From Oceaniglobus indicus (lineage in GTDB: Bacteria > Pseudomonadota > Alphaproteobacteria > Rhodobacterales > Rhodobacteraceae): a stretch of DNA of 64,000 nt. The notes under the pieces were generated by a model that did no database searches, was not told where the DNA came from, and worked only from the letters and a program-made list of their open reading frames with translations. The stretch covers positions 1-64,000 of the forward strand of contig NZ_NMZM01000007.1 of NCBI RefSeq assembly GCF_002751875.1, given 5' to 3'. Made by a program: the position numbers and the translations under genes. How positions within the stretch are numbered: the stretch's first letter is position 1; the number at the start of each line of letters is the position of its first letter. Below are positions 41,558 to 51,563 of this stretch, one piece after another.

Positions 41558-42280
41558 TCAATCGGCGGCGAAGGCCGCAAGGGTGAGGGGAATCGCCTTG
41601 AACTCGCGCGCTTTCGTTCCCGGCCGCGCCTGAAGCGGCCGGGTGAGCGTATCGATCCAACCCATGCGCGCGCACCACGCCTGTGCAAGAGTCCAGAGAC
41701 CGCCGGGGTCGTGGGCGCGGTAGGCTTCGATCGCACGGGCCATTTCAGGGGTCGTGCCGCGCCCGGTGGCAAAGCCGTTGAAGACGAACATGACCACGTC
41801 CATGGCATGTCCCTTGGGGGTGTTGCGATGCTCGGCGTAGCGTTCGAAATCAAGGAATGTGATGCGCGTGCCATCCCAGCAGATGTCCTTGAGCGCGGGG
41901 CGCCCGTGGCTGATCCCGTGGCGGTGCAGGTCGGCCAGCGCGCGCCCGGCGGCAGCGAATATGGTCAGGCGCGCCGCATCGCTGCCGATGCCGTCAAGGA
42001 GGATCCGGTCCAGCGCCGTGCCGCTGTCGGCCAGCGCGATGTGGTCGGGCCCTTCGTCCAGGATCCGCGGCACGGGCAGATCAAGGGCGGCCAGGTGATG
42101 CAGCGCGTGGCGTTCCGCCTCGAACGCGCGGGCGGCGTTGCCTTTTTGCAATCGTCGCAGGGGCGAGAGGGATTCGCGGCGCTTGATCCAGATTGTCTGG
42201 CCGGCAATCTCCAGCCGTTGCACACGGGCCGGATTGCCGGCAAGGGCGGTGGCGATCGGGGCGGAAAGGTCTGTCGTCAT
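41558..42280 (-). CDS. Small lipopolysaccharide kinase/BUD32-like phosphotransferase
   Basis: 240 residues from ATG 42280. A protein-kinase-like fold is suggested by IWIKRRE (ATP Lys), SHGRPALKDICWDG (catalytic loop with His-Gly and Asp) and ITFLDFERY (DFE in place of DFG, metal binding). The family phosphorylates sugars or lipids such as Kdo-lipid A heptose or Kdo. Substrate unknown. Confidence 0.75.
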   Translation of the reverse strand: MTTDLSAPIATALAGNPARVQRLEIAGQTIWIKRRESLSPLRRLQKGNAARAFEAERHALHHLAALDLPVPRILDEGPDHIALADSGTALDRILLDGIGSDAARLTIFAAAGRALADLHRHGISHGRPALKDICWDGTRITFLDFERYAEHRNTPKGHAMDVVMFVFNGFATGRGTTPEMARAIEAYRAHDPGGLWTLAQAWCARMGWIDTLTRPLQARPGTKAREFKAIPLTLAAFAAD

Positions 42281-42387
42281 GGGCGTATCATAGGACCGGG
42301 AAACAGGCGTCACAATTGCGCACCCTTCCATATGGGCGCCATGTGGCATAACTGAAACCACAGACGCAGTGGGACCGGAGGCATGCG

Positions 42388-43521
42388 ATGTCATTCTTCA
42401 ACAAGCTGAAATCGCGGCTGTTCAAAAGCTCTTCCAAGCTGGAAGAGGGGCTGGATGCCGTGGTCGGCGATGGCGGGCCACAGGACGACGGCCCGGCGCC
42501 GGGCGTCTCGGCGGCACCCATGGCACCGCCCGCGACCCCGCAACCGGACGCGACACCGGCGCCGCCCGCCGATCCCGCCCCGGCCGACCCGGCGCCAACA
42601 CCCATCGCCGTGCCCGAAGCTGCGCCCCGGGGCGAGCGTGGCGGTCTTCTTGGCCGTCTGACCGGACGCGGGGCGGACAGCGCGCCCCGCCGCGCCCTGG
42701 ACGACGACATGCTGGAGCAGTTGGAGGATGTCCTGATCGCCGCCGACATGGGGGTCGAAACCGCCGCCCGCGTCACCGCCAACATGGCCGAGGGCAGGTT
42801 CGGCAAACGGGTATCCTCGTCGGAAATCAAGGAGCTTCTGGCCGCCGAAATCACCCGGATCATGGAGCCGGTCGCCCGTCCCATGCCGCTCTATCCCAAC
42901 CGGCCGCAGGTGGTTCTGGTGGTTGGGGTCAACGGGTCGGGCAAGACGACGACGATTGGCAAGCTGGCGTCACAGTTCCGGGCCGCGGGCAAATCGGTGG
43001 TGATCGCGGCGGGCGACACCTTTCGCGCCGCCGCTGTCGAACAGCTTCAGGTCTGGGGCGATCGGGCCGGCGTGCCGGTTCTGACCGCGCCCGAGGGGTC
43101 GGATCCGGCATCGCTGGCGTTCGATGCCATGGGCAAGGCGGCGGAAACCGGCGCCGATCTTTTGCTGATCGACACGGCCGGCCGGTTGCAGAACCGGGCC
43201 GACCTGATGGAGGAGCTGTCCAAGATCGTGCGCGTGATCCGCAAGAAGGATCCGACCGCACCGCACAACACGCTGTTGGTGCTGGATGCGACCACGGGGC
43301 AGAACGCGATCACCCAGGTCGAGATCTTCCAGAAACTGGCCGATGTCTCGGGACTGGTGATGACCAAGCTGGACGGCACGGCGCGGGGCGGTGTGCTGGT
43401 GGCGCTGGCCGACCGGTTCGGCCTGCCGATCCATGCCATCGGGGTGGGCGAACAGATCGACGATCTTGACGCCTTCGATCCCGGTGAATTTGCCGCGGCC
43501 CTGACTGGGCTGGAGCGTTGA
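42388..43521 (+). CDS. ftsY: Signal recognition particle receptor
   Basis: 377 residues. An acidic, Ala/Pro-rich N-terminal A domain (about 1-90) precedes an NG GTPase: P-loop GVNGSGKTTTIGKLA, DTFRAAAVEQL, IDTAGRLQNRADL, TKLDGTARGG. It docks ribosome-SRP complexes at the membrane. Good start: ATG 42388 after GGACCGGAGG. Ends directly against the convergent mgtC-like gene. Confidence 0.96.
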   Translation: MSFFNKLKSRLFKSSSKLEEGLDAVVGDGGPQDDGPAPGVSAAPMAPPATPQPDATPAPPADPAPADPAPTPIAVPEAAPRGERGGLLGRLTGRGADSAPRRALDDDMLEQLEDVLIAADMGVETAARVTANMAEGRFGKRVSSSEIKELLAAEITRIMEPVARPMPLYPNRPQVVLVVGVNGSGKTTTIGKLASQFRAAGKSVVIAAGDTFRAAAVEQLQVWGDRAGVPVLTAPEGSDPASLAFDAMGKAAETGADLLLIDTAGRLQNRADLMEELSKIVRVIRKKDPTAPHNTLLVLDATTGQNAITQVEIFQKLADVSGLVMTKLDGTARGGVLVALADRFGLPIHAIGVGEQIDDLDAFDPGEFAAALTGLER

Positions 43522-44019
43522 TCAGTCGCCGGGTTGATCGTCAGGGGCGAACTTGCGTTCCATCCAGCCGATGCCGGCGATGACCACGACCACCATGATC
43601 GCGGCCATGGCCGCCAGCCAGATCTGACCGGCGCCACAGGCCAGGCCGACCGCGCCGGCAAGCCACATGGAGGTGCCGGTGGTGATGTTGCGCACTTCGC
43701 CGTCGGCGCGAAAGATCGCCCCCGCGCCCAGGAACGCGACTCCGGCGGTCACGGCTTCGACCAGGCGCAGCGGATCGACCCGCATCTGATCGGGATCGCC
43801 GAACTTCAGGATTGCCAGCTCCTGACTGACCAGCATGAACAGGCAGGCGGCGACCGACACCAGGATATGCGTGCGCAGCCCGGCCGGCTTCCTTGCAACC
43901 TCGCGCTCCATCCCGATCATTCCGCCGAGAACCAGCGCGAGCAGCAGGCGCACGGCCACGACGCTGGGCGCATTGGCGGAAAAATTTGCGCCGAATTCGT
44001 TCAGTATCGAGTCGATCAA
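43522..44019 (-). CDS. MgtC/SapB-family membrane protein
   Basis: 165 residues if started at TTG 44019, chosen because GGAG lies 10 bases upstream and the protein then begins directly before the first helix (VVAVRLLLALVLGGMIGMEREVARKPAGLRTHILV, the MgtC signature). About five membrane helices; GAGAIFR and GTSMWLAGAVGLACG are conserved. Role in magnesium-limited growth or membrane potential regulation in other bacteria; unknown here. No ATG start fits. Confidence 0.8.
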   Translation of the reverse strand: MIDSILNEFGANFSANAPSVVAVRLLLALVLGGMIGMEREVARKPAGLRTHILVSVAACLFMLVSQELAILKFGDPDQMRVDPLRLVEAVTAGVAFLGAGAIFRADGEVRNITTGTSMWLAGAVGLACGAGQIWLAAMAAIMVVVVIAGIGWMERKFAPDDQPGD

Positions 44020-44160
44020 CGGCCCAAGCTCCTGTCGCAAACCCTTCGGATACGGCAACGCCGGGATCGGGTGGATCGTTCCGCTCGTTGGCTGACGTTG
44101 CAAAGCCGTTGAACGCATCGCCACCTGTGATAGGTGGAACGCGGCAAAAGGAGACCCCCC

Positions 44161-44775
44161 ATGAACGAACGCCCCATCGCGCCCTGGATGAAGTCCGCGC
44201 TTGAATTCGGGCCCGTCGCGCTGTTCTTCGCGGGATATCTTCTGCTGCGTGACCGGACGTTCGTCATCGGTGGCACGGAATACAGTGGCTTCATCGTGGT
44301 GACGGCGGCGTTCGTGCCCCTGATCGCGCTGTCGACCCTGGCGCTGTGGCGTCTGACCGGCAAATTGTCGAAGATGCAGATCGTGACGCTGATCCTTGTG
44401 GTGGTGTTCGGCGGGCTGAGCGTGTGGTTCAACGACGAACGCTTCTTCAAGATGAAGCCGACGCTGATCTATCTGATCTTCGGCGCGATCCTGGGGTTCG
44501 GGTTGCTGCGCGGCACCTCGTATCTGCGGCTGGTGATGGACGAGATGATCCCGCTGGATCACGACGGGTGGATGATGCTGACCCGCCGGTTCACCGCGCT
44601 GTTTCTCGGGCTGGCGGTGGCGAATGAAATCGTCTGGCGCACGATGAGCACCGATGCCTGGGTCAATTTCAAGACCTTCGGACTGCCGTTGGCGATCTTC
44701 GTCTTTTTCGCGCTGCAATCGAAATTGTTCGCCGATCACGGCACCGAGAAACCGGACGACACGCCCGACGCTTGA
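44161..44775 (+). CDS. yciB: Inner-membrane septation-type protein (YciB/IspA family)
   Basis: 204 residues, five or six membrane helices. Family blocks MKSALEFGPVALFFAGYLL, SVWFNDERFFKMKPTLIY and ALFLGLAVANEIVWRT are present. YciB links cell-envelope synthesis and division in other bacteria. The start has AAAGGAG 9 bases upstream. Confidence 0.9.
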   Translation: MNERPIAPWMKSALEFGPVALFFAGYLLLRDRTFVIGGTEYSGFIVVTAAFVPLIALSTLALWRLTGKLSKMQIVTLILVVVFGGLSVWFNDERFFKMKPTLIYLIFGAILGFGLLRGTSYLRLVMDEMIPLDHDGWMMLTRRFTALFLGLAVANEIVWRTMSTDAWVNFKTFGLPLAIFVFFALQSKLFADHGTEKPDDTPDA

Positions 44776-44805
44776 CCGACCTGCACGGCGGGTTTATGCG
44801 AAAAC

Positions 44806-44861
44806 CCGTGGCGATTTGTTCACCGGATTGCGGGCCACGTTAAAGATACTGCTAAAGAGGT
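44806..44861 (+). ncRNA. SAM-II riboswitch
   Basis: The sequence CCGTGGCGATTTG, then a C/G-rich loop, GCCACGTTAAAG and TGCTAAAGAGG, follows the SAM-II pseudoknot consensus (CGTGGTGATTTG ... GCCACGTTAAA ... GCTAAA). It binds S-adenosylmethionine and lowers expression of the metZ gene 58 bases downstream. A GTCGGG/CCCGAC helix follows and may be part of the switch. Confidence 0.93.
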
Positions 44862-44918
44862 CGGGACAATGGCCCCCGACGTCCGTGACGGTGGGGAACA
44901 TTGTTGGAAGGACACCCC

Positions 44919-46112
44919 ATGAGAAAGGCAGATACCAAAGGCTGGAACACCCGCACGCGCCTGGTGCACGAAGGCGTTCGGCGCAGCCAGTATGGCGAAG
45001 TGTCCGAGGCGATATTCCTGACCCAGGGTTTCGTCTATGACACCGCCGAGCAGGCGCAGCAGCGGTTCGAGACGCCGGGCGACGATGAATTCATCTATGC
45101 CCGCTACGGCAACCCGACGGTGCGGATGTTCGAAGACCGCATCGCCGCGCTGGAGGGGGCCGAAGACGGGTTCGCCACGGCGTCGGGCATGGCGGCGGTC
45201 AATGGCGCGCTGATGTCGCTGCTGAAGGCGGGCGATCATGTCGTCAGTGCCCGCGCACTGTTCGGCAGCTGTCTTTATATCCTCGAAAACGTGCTGGCGC
45301 GGTTCGGGGTCGAAATCACCTTTGTCGACGGCACCGACAACGACGCCTGGGTGGCGGCGATCCGCCCCGACACCCGCGTCGTGTTCCTTGAATCGATCTC
45401 GAACCCGACGCTCGAGGTGATCGACATCAAGGCGGTGTCGGACGCGGCCCACGCGGTGGGCGCCACGGTCGTCGTCGACAACGTGTTCGCCACGCCGATC
45501 TGGTCGCGCGCCCTGGAAATGGGCGCCGATGTCGTGGTCTATTCCACGACCAAACATATCGATGGTCAGGGCCGGTGCCTGGGCGGTGTCGTCGTCGGCA
45601 CGCGCGACTACATCCGCAAGACGCTGGAACCCTATCTGAAGCACACCGGCGGGGCGATGTCGCCGTTCAACGCCTGGGTAATGCTGAAGGGCATGGAAAC
45701 GCTGGATCTGCGGGTGCGTGCCATGACAACGGCCGCCACCGCAATCGCCACTGCGCTGGAAGGCGATGCGCGTCTGTCCCGCGTGATCTTCCCCCACCTG
45801 GCCAGCCATCCGCAGCACGAAGTGGCAAAGCGGATGATGGACAAGGGCGGCACCGTTCTGTCGCTGGATCTTGCGGGCGGACAAGGGGCGGCGTTCCGGT
45901 TTCTGAACGCATTGCAGATCGTGACGATCAGCAACAACCTGGGCGATGCGAAGTCGATCATCACCCACCCCGCAACGACCACGCACCAACGGCTGAGCGA
46001 GGAACAGCGCGCCGAACTGGGCATCACCCCCGGCCTTGTCCGCCTGTCCATCGGGATCGAGGACCAGGACGATCTTCTGGCCGACATCCGGCAGGCGCTG
46101 GATGCGGTGTAA
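44919..46112 (+). CDS. metZ: O-succinylhomoserine sulfhydrylase
   Basis: 397 residues, PLP-dependent Cys/Met family. The catalytic Lys is in YSTTKHIDGQGRCLGG, and phosphate and ring contacts are in SGMAAVNGAL and VDNVFATP. It makes homocysteine from O-succinylhomoserine and sulfide. The start ATG 44919 has GGAAGGA 5 bases upstream, placed behind a SAM-II riboswitch, which confirms a methionine-pathway role. The 3' end overlaps the next gene by 11 bases. Confidence 0.94.
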   Translation: MRKADTKGWNTRTRLVHEGVRRSQYGEVSEAIFLTQGFVYDTAEQAQQRFETPGDDEFIYARYGNPTVRMFEDRIAALEGAEDGFATASGMAAVNGALMSLLKAGDHVVSARALFGSCLYILENVLARFGVEITFVDGTDNDAWVAAIRPDTRVVFLESISNPTLEVIDIKAVSDAAHAVGATVVVDNVFATPIWSRALEMGADVVVYSTTKHIDGQGRCLGGVVVGTRDYIRKTLEPYLKHTGGAMSPFNAWVMLKGMETLDLRVRAMTTAATAIATALEGDARLSRVIFPHLASHPQHEVAKRMMDKGGTVLSLDLAGGQGAAFRFLNALQIVTISNNLGDAKSIITHPATTTHQRLSEEQRAELGITPGLVRLSIGIEDQDDLLADIRQALDAV

Positions 46113-46677
46113 GGCGCTTGTGCTGGTCTTGGCCGTTGGCGCATCGTCAGCGGTGGCCGACCCGACCGGCCCACAGGCGGCCAGTGCCGCACGCATCGCC
46201 GAACTGGCGCTGGTGGATGAGGCGGTGCCACAGGGCGACGGGCCCGCGTTCCAGCTGTATCGCGGGCTGTTCCGGTATCGCCGCACGCTTGAACTCGACG
46301 GCTGCATCCTGCGCTATACCGCCACGCCCAAGGTTCGCGCCGATGCCCAGCCCAGCCATGTCGCCGAATTCGACCTGACATTCACGTTTCTCGAAACCGA
46401 TCCCGAAAATGCCACCCATCACTTCGTGTATCACGAGGGCACGGGCGCGATATCGCTGCGAACCGACCCGGCGCATCCCGGCACGATCCATAGCAGGGTG
46501 CTGGACGCGACGACGCCGGAAACCTATATCGAAAGCACGGTCAGCGGCCCCGTGGAGACGCGGGCGACCGACCGTCTGGCGTATTTCATCGACGGGCTGA
46601 GCGGCGCCGGCCGCGTTCAGGCGCTTGCCGACGCACTGATGTCCTATCGTGTCGAATACTGCGTTCCGTCATCCTGA
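46102..46677 (+). CDS. Secreted hypothetical protein
   Basis: 191 residues beginning inside the end of metZ. Signal peptide (cleavage near SAVA, residue 19). The mature protein is beta-rich with two Cys and many Thr-rich strands. No recognised domain. The overlap suggests it is translated from the metZ message and thus also under the riboswitch, without an evident link to methionine. Confidence 0.65.
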   Translation: MRCKALVLVLAVGASSAVADPTGPQAASAARIAELALVDEAVPQGDGPAFQLYRGLFRYRRTLELDGCILRYTATPKVRADAQPSHVAEFDLTFTFLETDPENATHHFVYHEGTGAISLRTDPAHPGTIHSRVLDATTPETYIESTVSGPVETRATDRLAYFIDGLSGAGRVQALADALMSYRVEYCVPSS

Positions 46678-46821
46678 TCCTCGCCCGAGGAACGATCCGA
46701 TGGCACGACCGCCCGTGCAACCCCCGCCCGCCTGAGTCCCGACGGTTGGAACGGGGGTGAAACCCTGATCCGATGGCCTATGTTAGATTTCGTGAAATAC
46801 TGCGGCGAAGGGGCCTTTGAC

Positions 46822-47919
46822 ATGAACATCCACACCGATGCGGTGCCGACCCGCGACGCCGCCGCCGAAGCGCTGCGCCTGTTGCGCCTGTGGGCCGATA
46901 CGGCAAGCGCGGATGACATCGCCGCGTTGGACCCCACGATCGCCCGCCTTCTGCCCGACGCGGGGGACACCGCCTATCCGGCCCTGTCGCGCAGCTATCG
47001 TGACGATTTCACCGTTGATGACGCCTATCGCGCCACCTTGCCCGATCTTCAGAACGGGCCGGAAACGTCGATCCGGGGCGCGCGCAGCCGGATCCAGCAT
47101 GTCGGCATCTCGAATTTCCGCCTTCCGATCCGCTATCGCACCCGCGACGATGCGGGCGGCATGACGCTGGAAACCAGCGTGACCGGCACCGTGTCGCTGG
47201 AGGCCGAGAAGAAGGGCATCAACATGTCGCGCATCATGCGCACCTTCTATGCCCATGCCGAAGACACCTTCAGCCTTGATGTGGTTGCCCGGGCGCTGAA
47301 CGACTACAAGGCCGATCTGGACAGTTTCGACGCCCGCATCCAGTTGCGCATGTCATTCCCGATGAAGCGACCCAGCCTGCGATCGGGACTGTCGGGGTAT
47401 CAGTATTACGACATCGCGCTTGAACTGATCGAGGACTCGGGCGTGCAGCGGCGCATCCTGCATCTGGATTACGTCTATTCCTCGACCTGTCCCTGTTCGC
47501 TGGAATTGTCGGAACACGCGCGGCGGACGCGCGGGCAACTGGCGACGCCCCATTCACAGCGGTCTGTGGCGCGTATCTCCGTGGTTCTGGACCCGGCAGC
47601 GCCGCGCCTGTGGTTCGAGGATCTGATCGACATGTGCCGCGCGGCGGTGCCGACGGAAACCCAGGTGATGGTGAAACGCGAGGATGAACAGGCGTTTGCC
47701 GAGCTGAACGCCGCCAACCCGATCTTCGTCGAGGACGCGGCCCGCCTGTTCGCAGAACGCCTGCAGGACGATCCGCGCATCCGCGATTTCCGGGTCATGG
47801 CCAGCCACCAGGAAAGCCTGCACAGCCACGACGCCGTGTCGATCCTGACCCAGGGTGAAACCTTTGCGCAGTCCAGCCTGGATCCCCGCCAGTTCGACAC
47901 GCTGTTCCACGTCGGCTGA
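46822..47919 (+). CDS. folE2: GTP cyclohydrolase FolE2 (type IB)
   Basis: 365 residues from ATG 46822. It replaces FolE in making dihydroneopterin triphosphate from GTP for folate. The metal site Cys is in SSTCPCSLELSEHARR, and the His/Glu region ATPHSQRS is also conserved. FolE2 works with several metals and is often used under zinc shortage. The other folate genes folB and folP lie 11 kb further right. Confidence 0.92.
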   Translation: MNIHTDAVPTRDAAAEALRLLRLWADTASADDIAALDPTIARLLPDAGDTAYPALSRSYRDDFTVDDAYRATLPDLQNGPETSIRGARSRIQHVGISNFRLPIRYRTRDDAGGMTLETSVTGTVSLEAEKKGINMSRIMRTFYAHAEDTFSLDVVARALNDYKADLDSFDARIQLRMSFPMKRPSLRSGLSGYQYYDIALELIEDSGVQRRILHLDYVYSSTCPCSLELSEHARRTRGQLATPHSQRSVARISVVLDPAAPRLWFEDLIDMCRAAVPTETQVMVKREDEQAFAELNAANPIFVEDAARLFAERLQDDPRIRDFRVMASHQESLHSHDAVSILTQGETFAQSSLDPRQFDTLFHVG

Positions 47920-48075
47920 GCGGCGCGCGCGTCTCATCGGCCGGCGTCGGGTCAGGACGCTGCAGGCGGGTTTCGCCGTGCGGAATGGGGCGCCGGAAAT
48001 ACACCCCGGACGTGACATCGCGTCGGCGTGCGGCGTTCCTTGACTCTGTCGCGATGTGCGGCCAACGCTGCCGCC

Positions 48076-49524
48076 ATGATCGACTTTCGCCCCGTTGGAT
48101 ATGTGCTTGGCCTGTTGGTGGCCGCCTTGGGGCTGACCATGCTGATCCCGCTCGGCGTGGATTTCATGGCCGGCGATCCCCATTGGAATGTCTTTCTTGA
48201 AAGCGCGTCGATCGTCGCCCTGACCGGCGGATTGATGGCGCTGGCCTGTTCGAACGGCATGGTTGAGCGGATCTCGATCCAGCAGACGTTCCTTCTGACC
48301 ACCGGGGTGTGGTCGTTGCTGCCGTTCTTTGGCGCGGTGCCCTTCGTTCTGGGCGCGACCGAGGCCAGTTACACCGACGCCATGTTCGAGGCGATGTCGG
48401 GGCTGACGACGACAGGATCCACCGCCTTCACCGGCCTTGACGATCTGCCCCGCGGCCTGTTGCTCTGGCGTTCGATGTTGCAGTGGTTCGGCGGGATCGG
48501 GATCATCGTCGTGGCCATGGTGTTCCTGCCCGAACTGCGGGTCGGCGGGATGCAGATCTTCCGTTCGGAAGCGTTCGACACGATGGGCAAGATCCTGCCG
48601 CGCGCGGCGGGGATCGCGGCACAGATCAGCTGGATCTATGTCTCGCTGACGTTCACCTGTTTTCTCGGGTATCTCGCGCTGGACATGCCGACGTTCGAGG
48701 CGGTGAATCACGCGCTGACCACCATGTCGACGGGCGGATTTTCGACGACCGACCAATCCTTCGGTGCGTTCCAGGGGCCGCCCGAATACCTGGCGGCGAC
48801 CTTCATGATCCTGGCCAGCCTGCCGTTCGTGCGCTACGTCCAGCTTCTGGCCGGCACGGCGCAGCCGCTTTGGCGCGATTCCCAGATCCGCGCGTTCCTG
48901 AGCATGGTGGTGCTGGTGTCGATCGTTCTGGCCGTGTTCCAGGTGGTGGCCGACGACCGCGAGCTTGAGCCGTCGATCCGCGAGGCGATCTTCAACGTCA
49001 CCTCGATCGTGTCGGGAACCGGCTATGCCAGCGTCGACTATCAACTTTGGGGCAGTTTCGCCGTGGTCGTGTTCTTCCTGATCGGGTTGGTCGGGGGGTG
49101 CGCCGGTTCGACCTGCTGTTCGGTCAAGATCTTCCGCTATCAGATCATGGTGTCCGCGGTCATTTCACAGATTCGGCGAATTCATTCGCCCCACGGGCTG
49201 TTCTCGCCGCGCTTCGACGGTCGGCCGGTCAGCGATGATGTTCTGAACTCGGTCATGGCCTTCCTCGTGCTGTTCATCGTGTCGCTCGGGGTGTTGGCCG
49301 TGCTGTTGGGCATGACGGGTCTGGACATGGTCACGTCGCTGTCGGGGGCCGCGACCGCCATCGGCAATATCGGCCCCGGCTTGGGCCCGATCATCGGCCC
49401 GGCCGGCACGTTTGCGCCCCTGAACGATGCCGCGAAGTGGTTGCTGACCTTCGGGATGCTTCTTGGCCGGCTTGAACTGATGGCCGTTTATGTGCTGTTC
49501 ACGGCGCACTTCTGGCGCAACTAG
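48076..49524 (+). CDS. trkH: TrkH-type potassium uptake subunit
   Basis: 482 residues and about 10-12 membrane helices arranged as four M-P-M repeats. Filter-like loops are seen: TTTGSTAFTG, TMSTGGFSTTD, VSGTGYAS and AIGNIGPGLGP. It conducts K+ with a cytosolic TrkA ring; trkA is not nearby. Start at ATG 48076. Confidence 0.93.
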   Translation: MIDFRPVGYVLGLLVAALGLTMLIPLGVDFMAGDPHWNVFLESASIVALTGGLMALACSNGMVERISIQQTFLLTTGVWSLLPFFGAVPFVLGATEASYTDAMFEAMSGLTTTGSTAFTGLDDLPRGLLLWRSMLQWFGGIGIIVVAMVFLPELRVGGMQIFRSEAFDTMGKILPRAAGIAAQISWIYVSLTFTCFLGYLALDMPTFEAVNHALTTMSTGGFSTTDQSFGAFQGPPEYLAATFMILASLPFVRYVQLLAGTAQPLWRDSQIRAFLSMVVLVSIVLAVFQVVADDRELEPSIREAIFNVTSIVSGTGYASVDYQLWGSFAVVVFFLIGLVGGCAGSTCCSVKIFRYQIMVSAVISQIRRIHSPHGLFSPRFDGRPVSDDVLNSVMAFLVLFIVSLGVLAVLLGMTGLDMVTSLSGAATAIGNIGPGLGPIIGPAGTFAPLNDAAKWLLTFGMLLGRLELMAVYVLFTAHFWRN

Positions 49525-49576
49525 GCGCGGCCCGACATCTGCGATGCCGGTCTGCCCTCGGCGAACAGCCGCGCGA

Positions 49577-49598
49577 CGGTGCGGGATGTCCCGCACCG
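49577..49598. terminator. Hairpin between convergent trkH and the protease-like gene
   Basis: Perfect 9-bp stem (CGGTGCGGG with CCCGCACCG) and loop ATGT, midway between the two stop codons. No T-run on either side, so termination is only likely. Confidence 0.5.
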
Positions 49599-49611
49599 CC
49601 CCGGGCACGTG

Positions 49612-51378
49612 TTATTGCCAGCAGGACACCAGCACGGTCATGTCGGTCGCCAGATCGGCCAGGGCGCCGGCCTTCAGCGGTGTGCGGTCTTCCGACGCGA
49701 CGGCGGACAGCCCGTTGGCCGACATGAAATCGGCGATCACCTCGACATCCGCAAGGAACGCCACGTCGGTGGGCAATTCACGCCCGTCGGGCGCGCGGCC
49801 CGGCACCAGCATGCCGATCACGGCCCCGGTCGCGTCCAGAACCGGGCCGCCCGCATCGCCCGGTTGCGCGGCCAGATCGAGACGCTTGATGTCTTCTTCC
49901 CCGTTCAGCCCCCGCAGGTCGGCCACGGTGCCAAAGGTCAGCGACGGCGCCCCGAGCACCCCTTCATAGGAATATCCGGCCAGCACGACATCGCTTTGCA
50001 GACGCGGCACGGAGGCCTGGAAGCGCGCATAGCTGCGCGGTGCCAGCGCCTGTTTCGGCTTGAGCAGCGCAAGGCCCAGGGTTTCGTCCAGCGCCGTGAC
50101 CTCGGCCTCGATCTCTTCGTTCAGGGTGATCCGCTTGCATTGGTCGATCACCGATGACGAGGTCAGGATCGTGCCGCGCGGATCGACATAGAACCCCGAG
50201 CGCGAGGTTTCGGGCATCCGGATTTCCAGACCGGCCAGCAGATCGATCCGCTGATCCTCGGTCGGCTCGCCCACCATGTCGTTCATCACGCGGCCGGGCA
50301 GGGCGGTGAAGCTGCGGGTCATTTCCTCCAGCACGCGCTGACGACGCTTTTCGTCACCCGTTGGCCAGATCAGCGTGAACCCCTTGACGGTGCCGTCGCG
50401 CGCCACAGCCTCGGTCTGCGAGATGAAGTCGCGCCCTTCGCCGATCAGGGTAAAGCTGTTGTCGCGCTTGCCCCGATCGCCCTGTTCGGGAACGATTTCA
50501 AGGGTCTGCATGATGTCGTACAGGCCGAACAACGTGTCGGTGTCGCCGCGCTGCGAAATCAGCAGGACCTTCGGGAAACCGGATTCCAGGTCGTTCGGGC
50601 CGTAATGGGCAAACGGCGGTTCATAGCGGTCGAAGCCGACAACCTCGGTCGGCATGACGATTTCGATGCCCGCCGTCTCGTCGCGCACCGTCTCCATGCC
50701 CAGACCGTCCAGAATGGCGTTATAGCTCTGGATCAGTGCTGCGCGCTGCCGGGTCGTGAGAACGCCGGTGACGTCGTAATTCCGGGCCGCCTGCCATTCG
50801 CCCATGGCACTGCGCGTGCCGCGCCCGAAGGCGCCGTCGATGGCCGCGTCGTAAAAGCCGGCCCACTGCAGGGCGATCTGCAACAGCTTGCGCTCGTCCG
50901 CGCTCAGCTGGGCTTCGCTGCGCCGCGCCTCGGTCACGGTTTCCTCGGGCTCGACCCGCGGCGTCACGGGCTGTGCGATCTCGGGTTCGGCCGGCGCGTC
51001 GGCGTCGACGGGTTCGACCTCGACCACCGGCGTCGGCGTCTCGGCCCCGCCTTCGGGCCAGAACTGTTCGCGGAACGAAGCGCCGTCGGTGGTGAAGCTG
51101 TCGCCGGGGATCAATCGCGCAGCGCGCAACGCGGTGCGGGTGCGGGCGGCGGCATCATCGTCGCCGAACGGGCCGATGGCGACGGCATACCAATTCGTGC
51201 TGCCCAGGCGATACCCGACGACATCGTCGATCTGCCCGGCGTAACCTGCGGCACTGTCGCGCGCCCGGTCCAGACCGGGTTGCGCTTCGATCTGCAACCA
51301 CACATTCTGTTGTGCGACGCCCGGAGCGCCAAGGCCCGCGAACGCCACGGTGAGGACGATCCTGAAATAACGCGACAT
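49612..51378 (-). CDS. Secreted peptidoglycan-binding protein with inactive trypsin-like domain
   Basis: 588 residues. Signal peptide (1-22), an SPOR-like region (about 25-95), an acidic Pro/Val linker, a PG_binding_1 domain (about 157-210), and a trypsin-like domain at the C-terminus (about 400-560). In the last the usual catalytic His motif TAAH is TSSS (ILTSSSVID), the Asp position of DLALL is Gly (TLGLALL), and GDSGGP is GDAGGP. All three catalytic residues are therefore missing. It probably binds cell wall and a partner protein instead of cutting. Divergent from glyQ. Confidence 0.8.
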   Translation of the reverse strand: MSRYFRIVLTVAFAGLGAPGVAQQNVWLQIEAQPGLDRARDSAAGYAGQIDDVVGYRLGSTNWYAVAIGPFGDDDAAARTRTALRAARLIPGDSFTTDGASFREQFWPEGGAETPTPVVEVEPVDADAPAEPEIAQPVTPRVEPEETVTEARRSEAQLSADERKLLQIALQWAGFYDAAIDGAFGRGTRSAMGEWQAARNYDVTGVLTTRQRAALIQSYNAILDGLGMETVRDETAGIEIVMPTEVVGFDRYEPPFAHYGPNDLESGFPKVLLISQRGDTDTLFGLYDIMQTLEIVPEQGDRGKRDNSFTLIGEGRDFISQTEAVARDGTVKGFTLIWPTGDEKRRQRVLEEMTRSFTALPGRVMNDMVGEPTEDQRIDLLAGLEIRMPETSRSGFYVDPRGTILTSSSVIDQCKRITLNEEIEAEVTALDETLGLALLKPKQALAPRSYARFQASVPRLQSDVVLAGYSYEGVLGAPSLTFGTVADLRGLNGEEDIKRLDLAAQPGDAGGPVLDATGAVIGMLVPGRAPDGRELPTDVAFLADVEVIADFMSANGLSAVASEDRTPLKAGALADLATDMTVLVSCWQ

Positions 51379-51563
51379 TCTGTGATTTGATCCCTTTTCA
51401 TTCCGCCGTCGGCTGGCGCGCGGACCATCAGAGCGATATGACGCCGAAGGTCAATAATCATATCCCGATGCCGCAGCTGCAATTGACCCTTGTTGCCCTT
51501 CTGCCTATGCAGAACCCGCCCGGCCGACCCCGACCGCAGAAGAAATTGACGGAGCTTTCCCGC

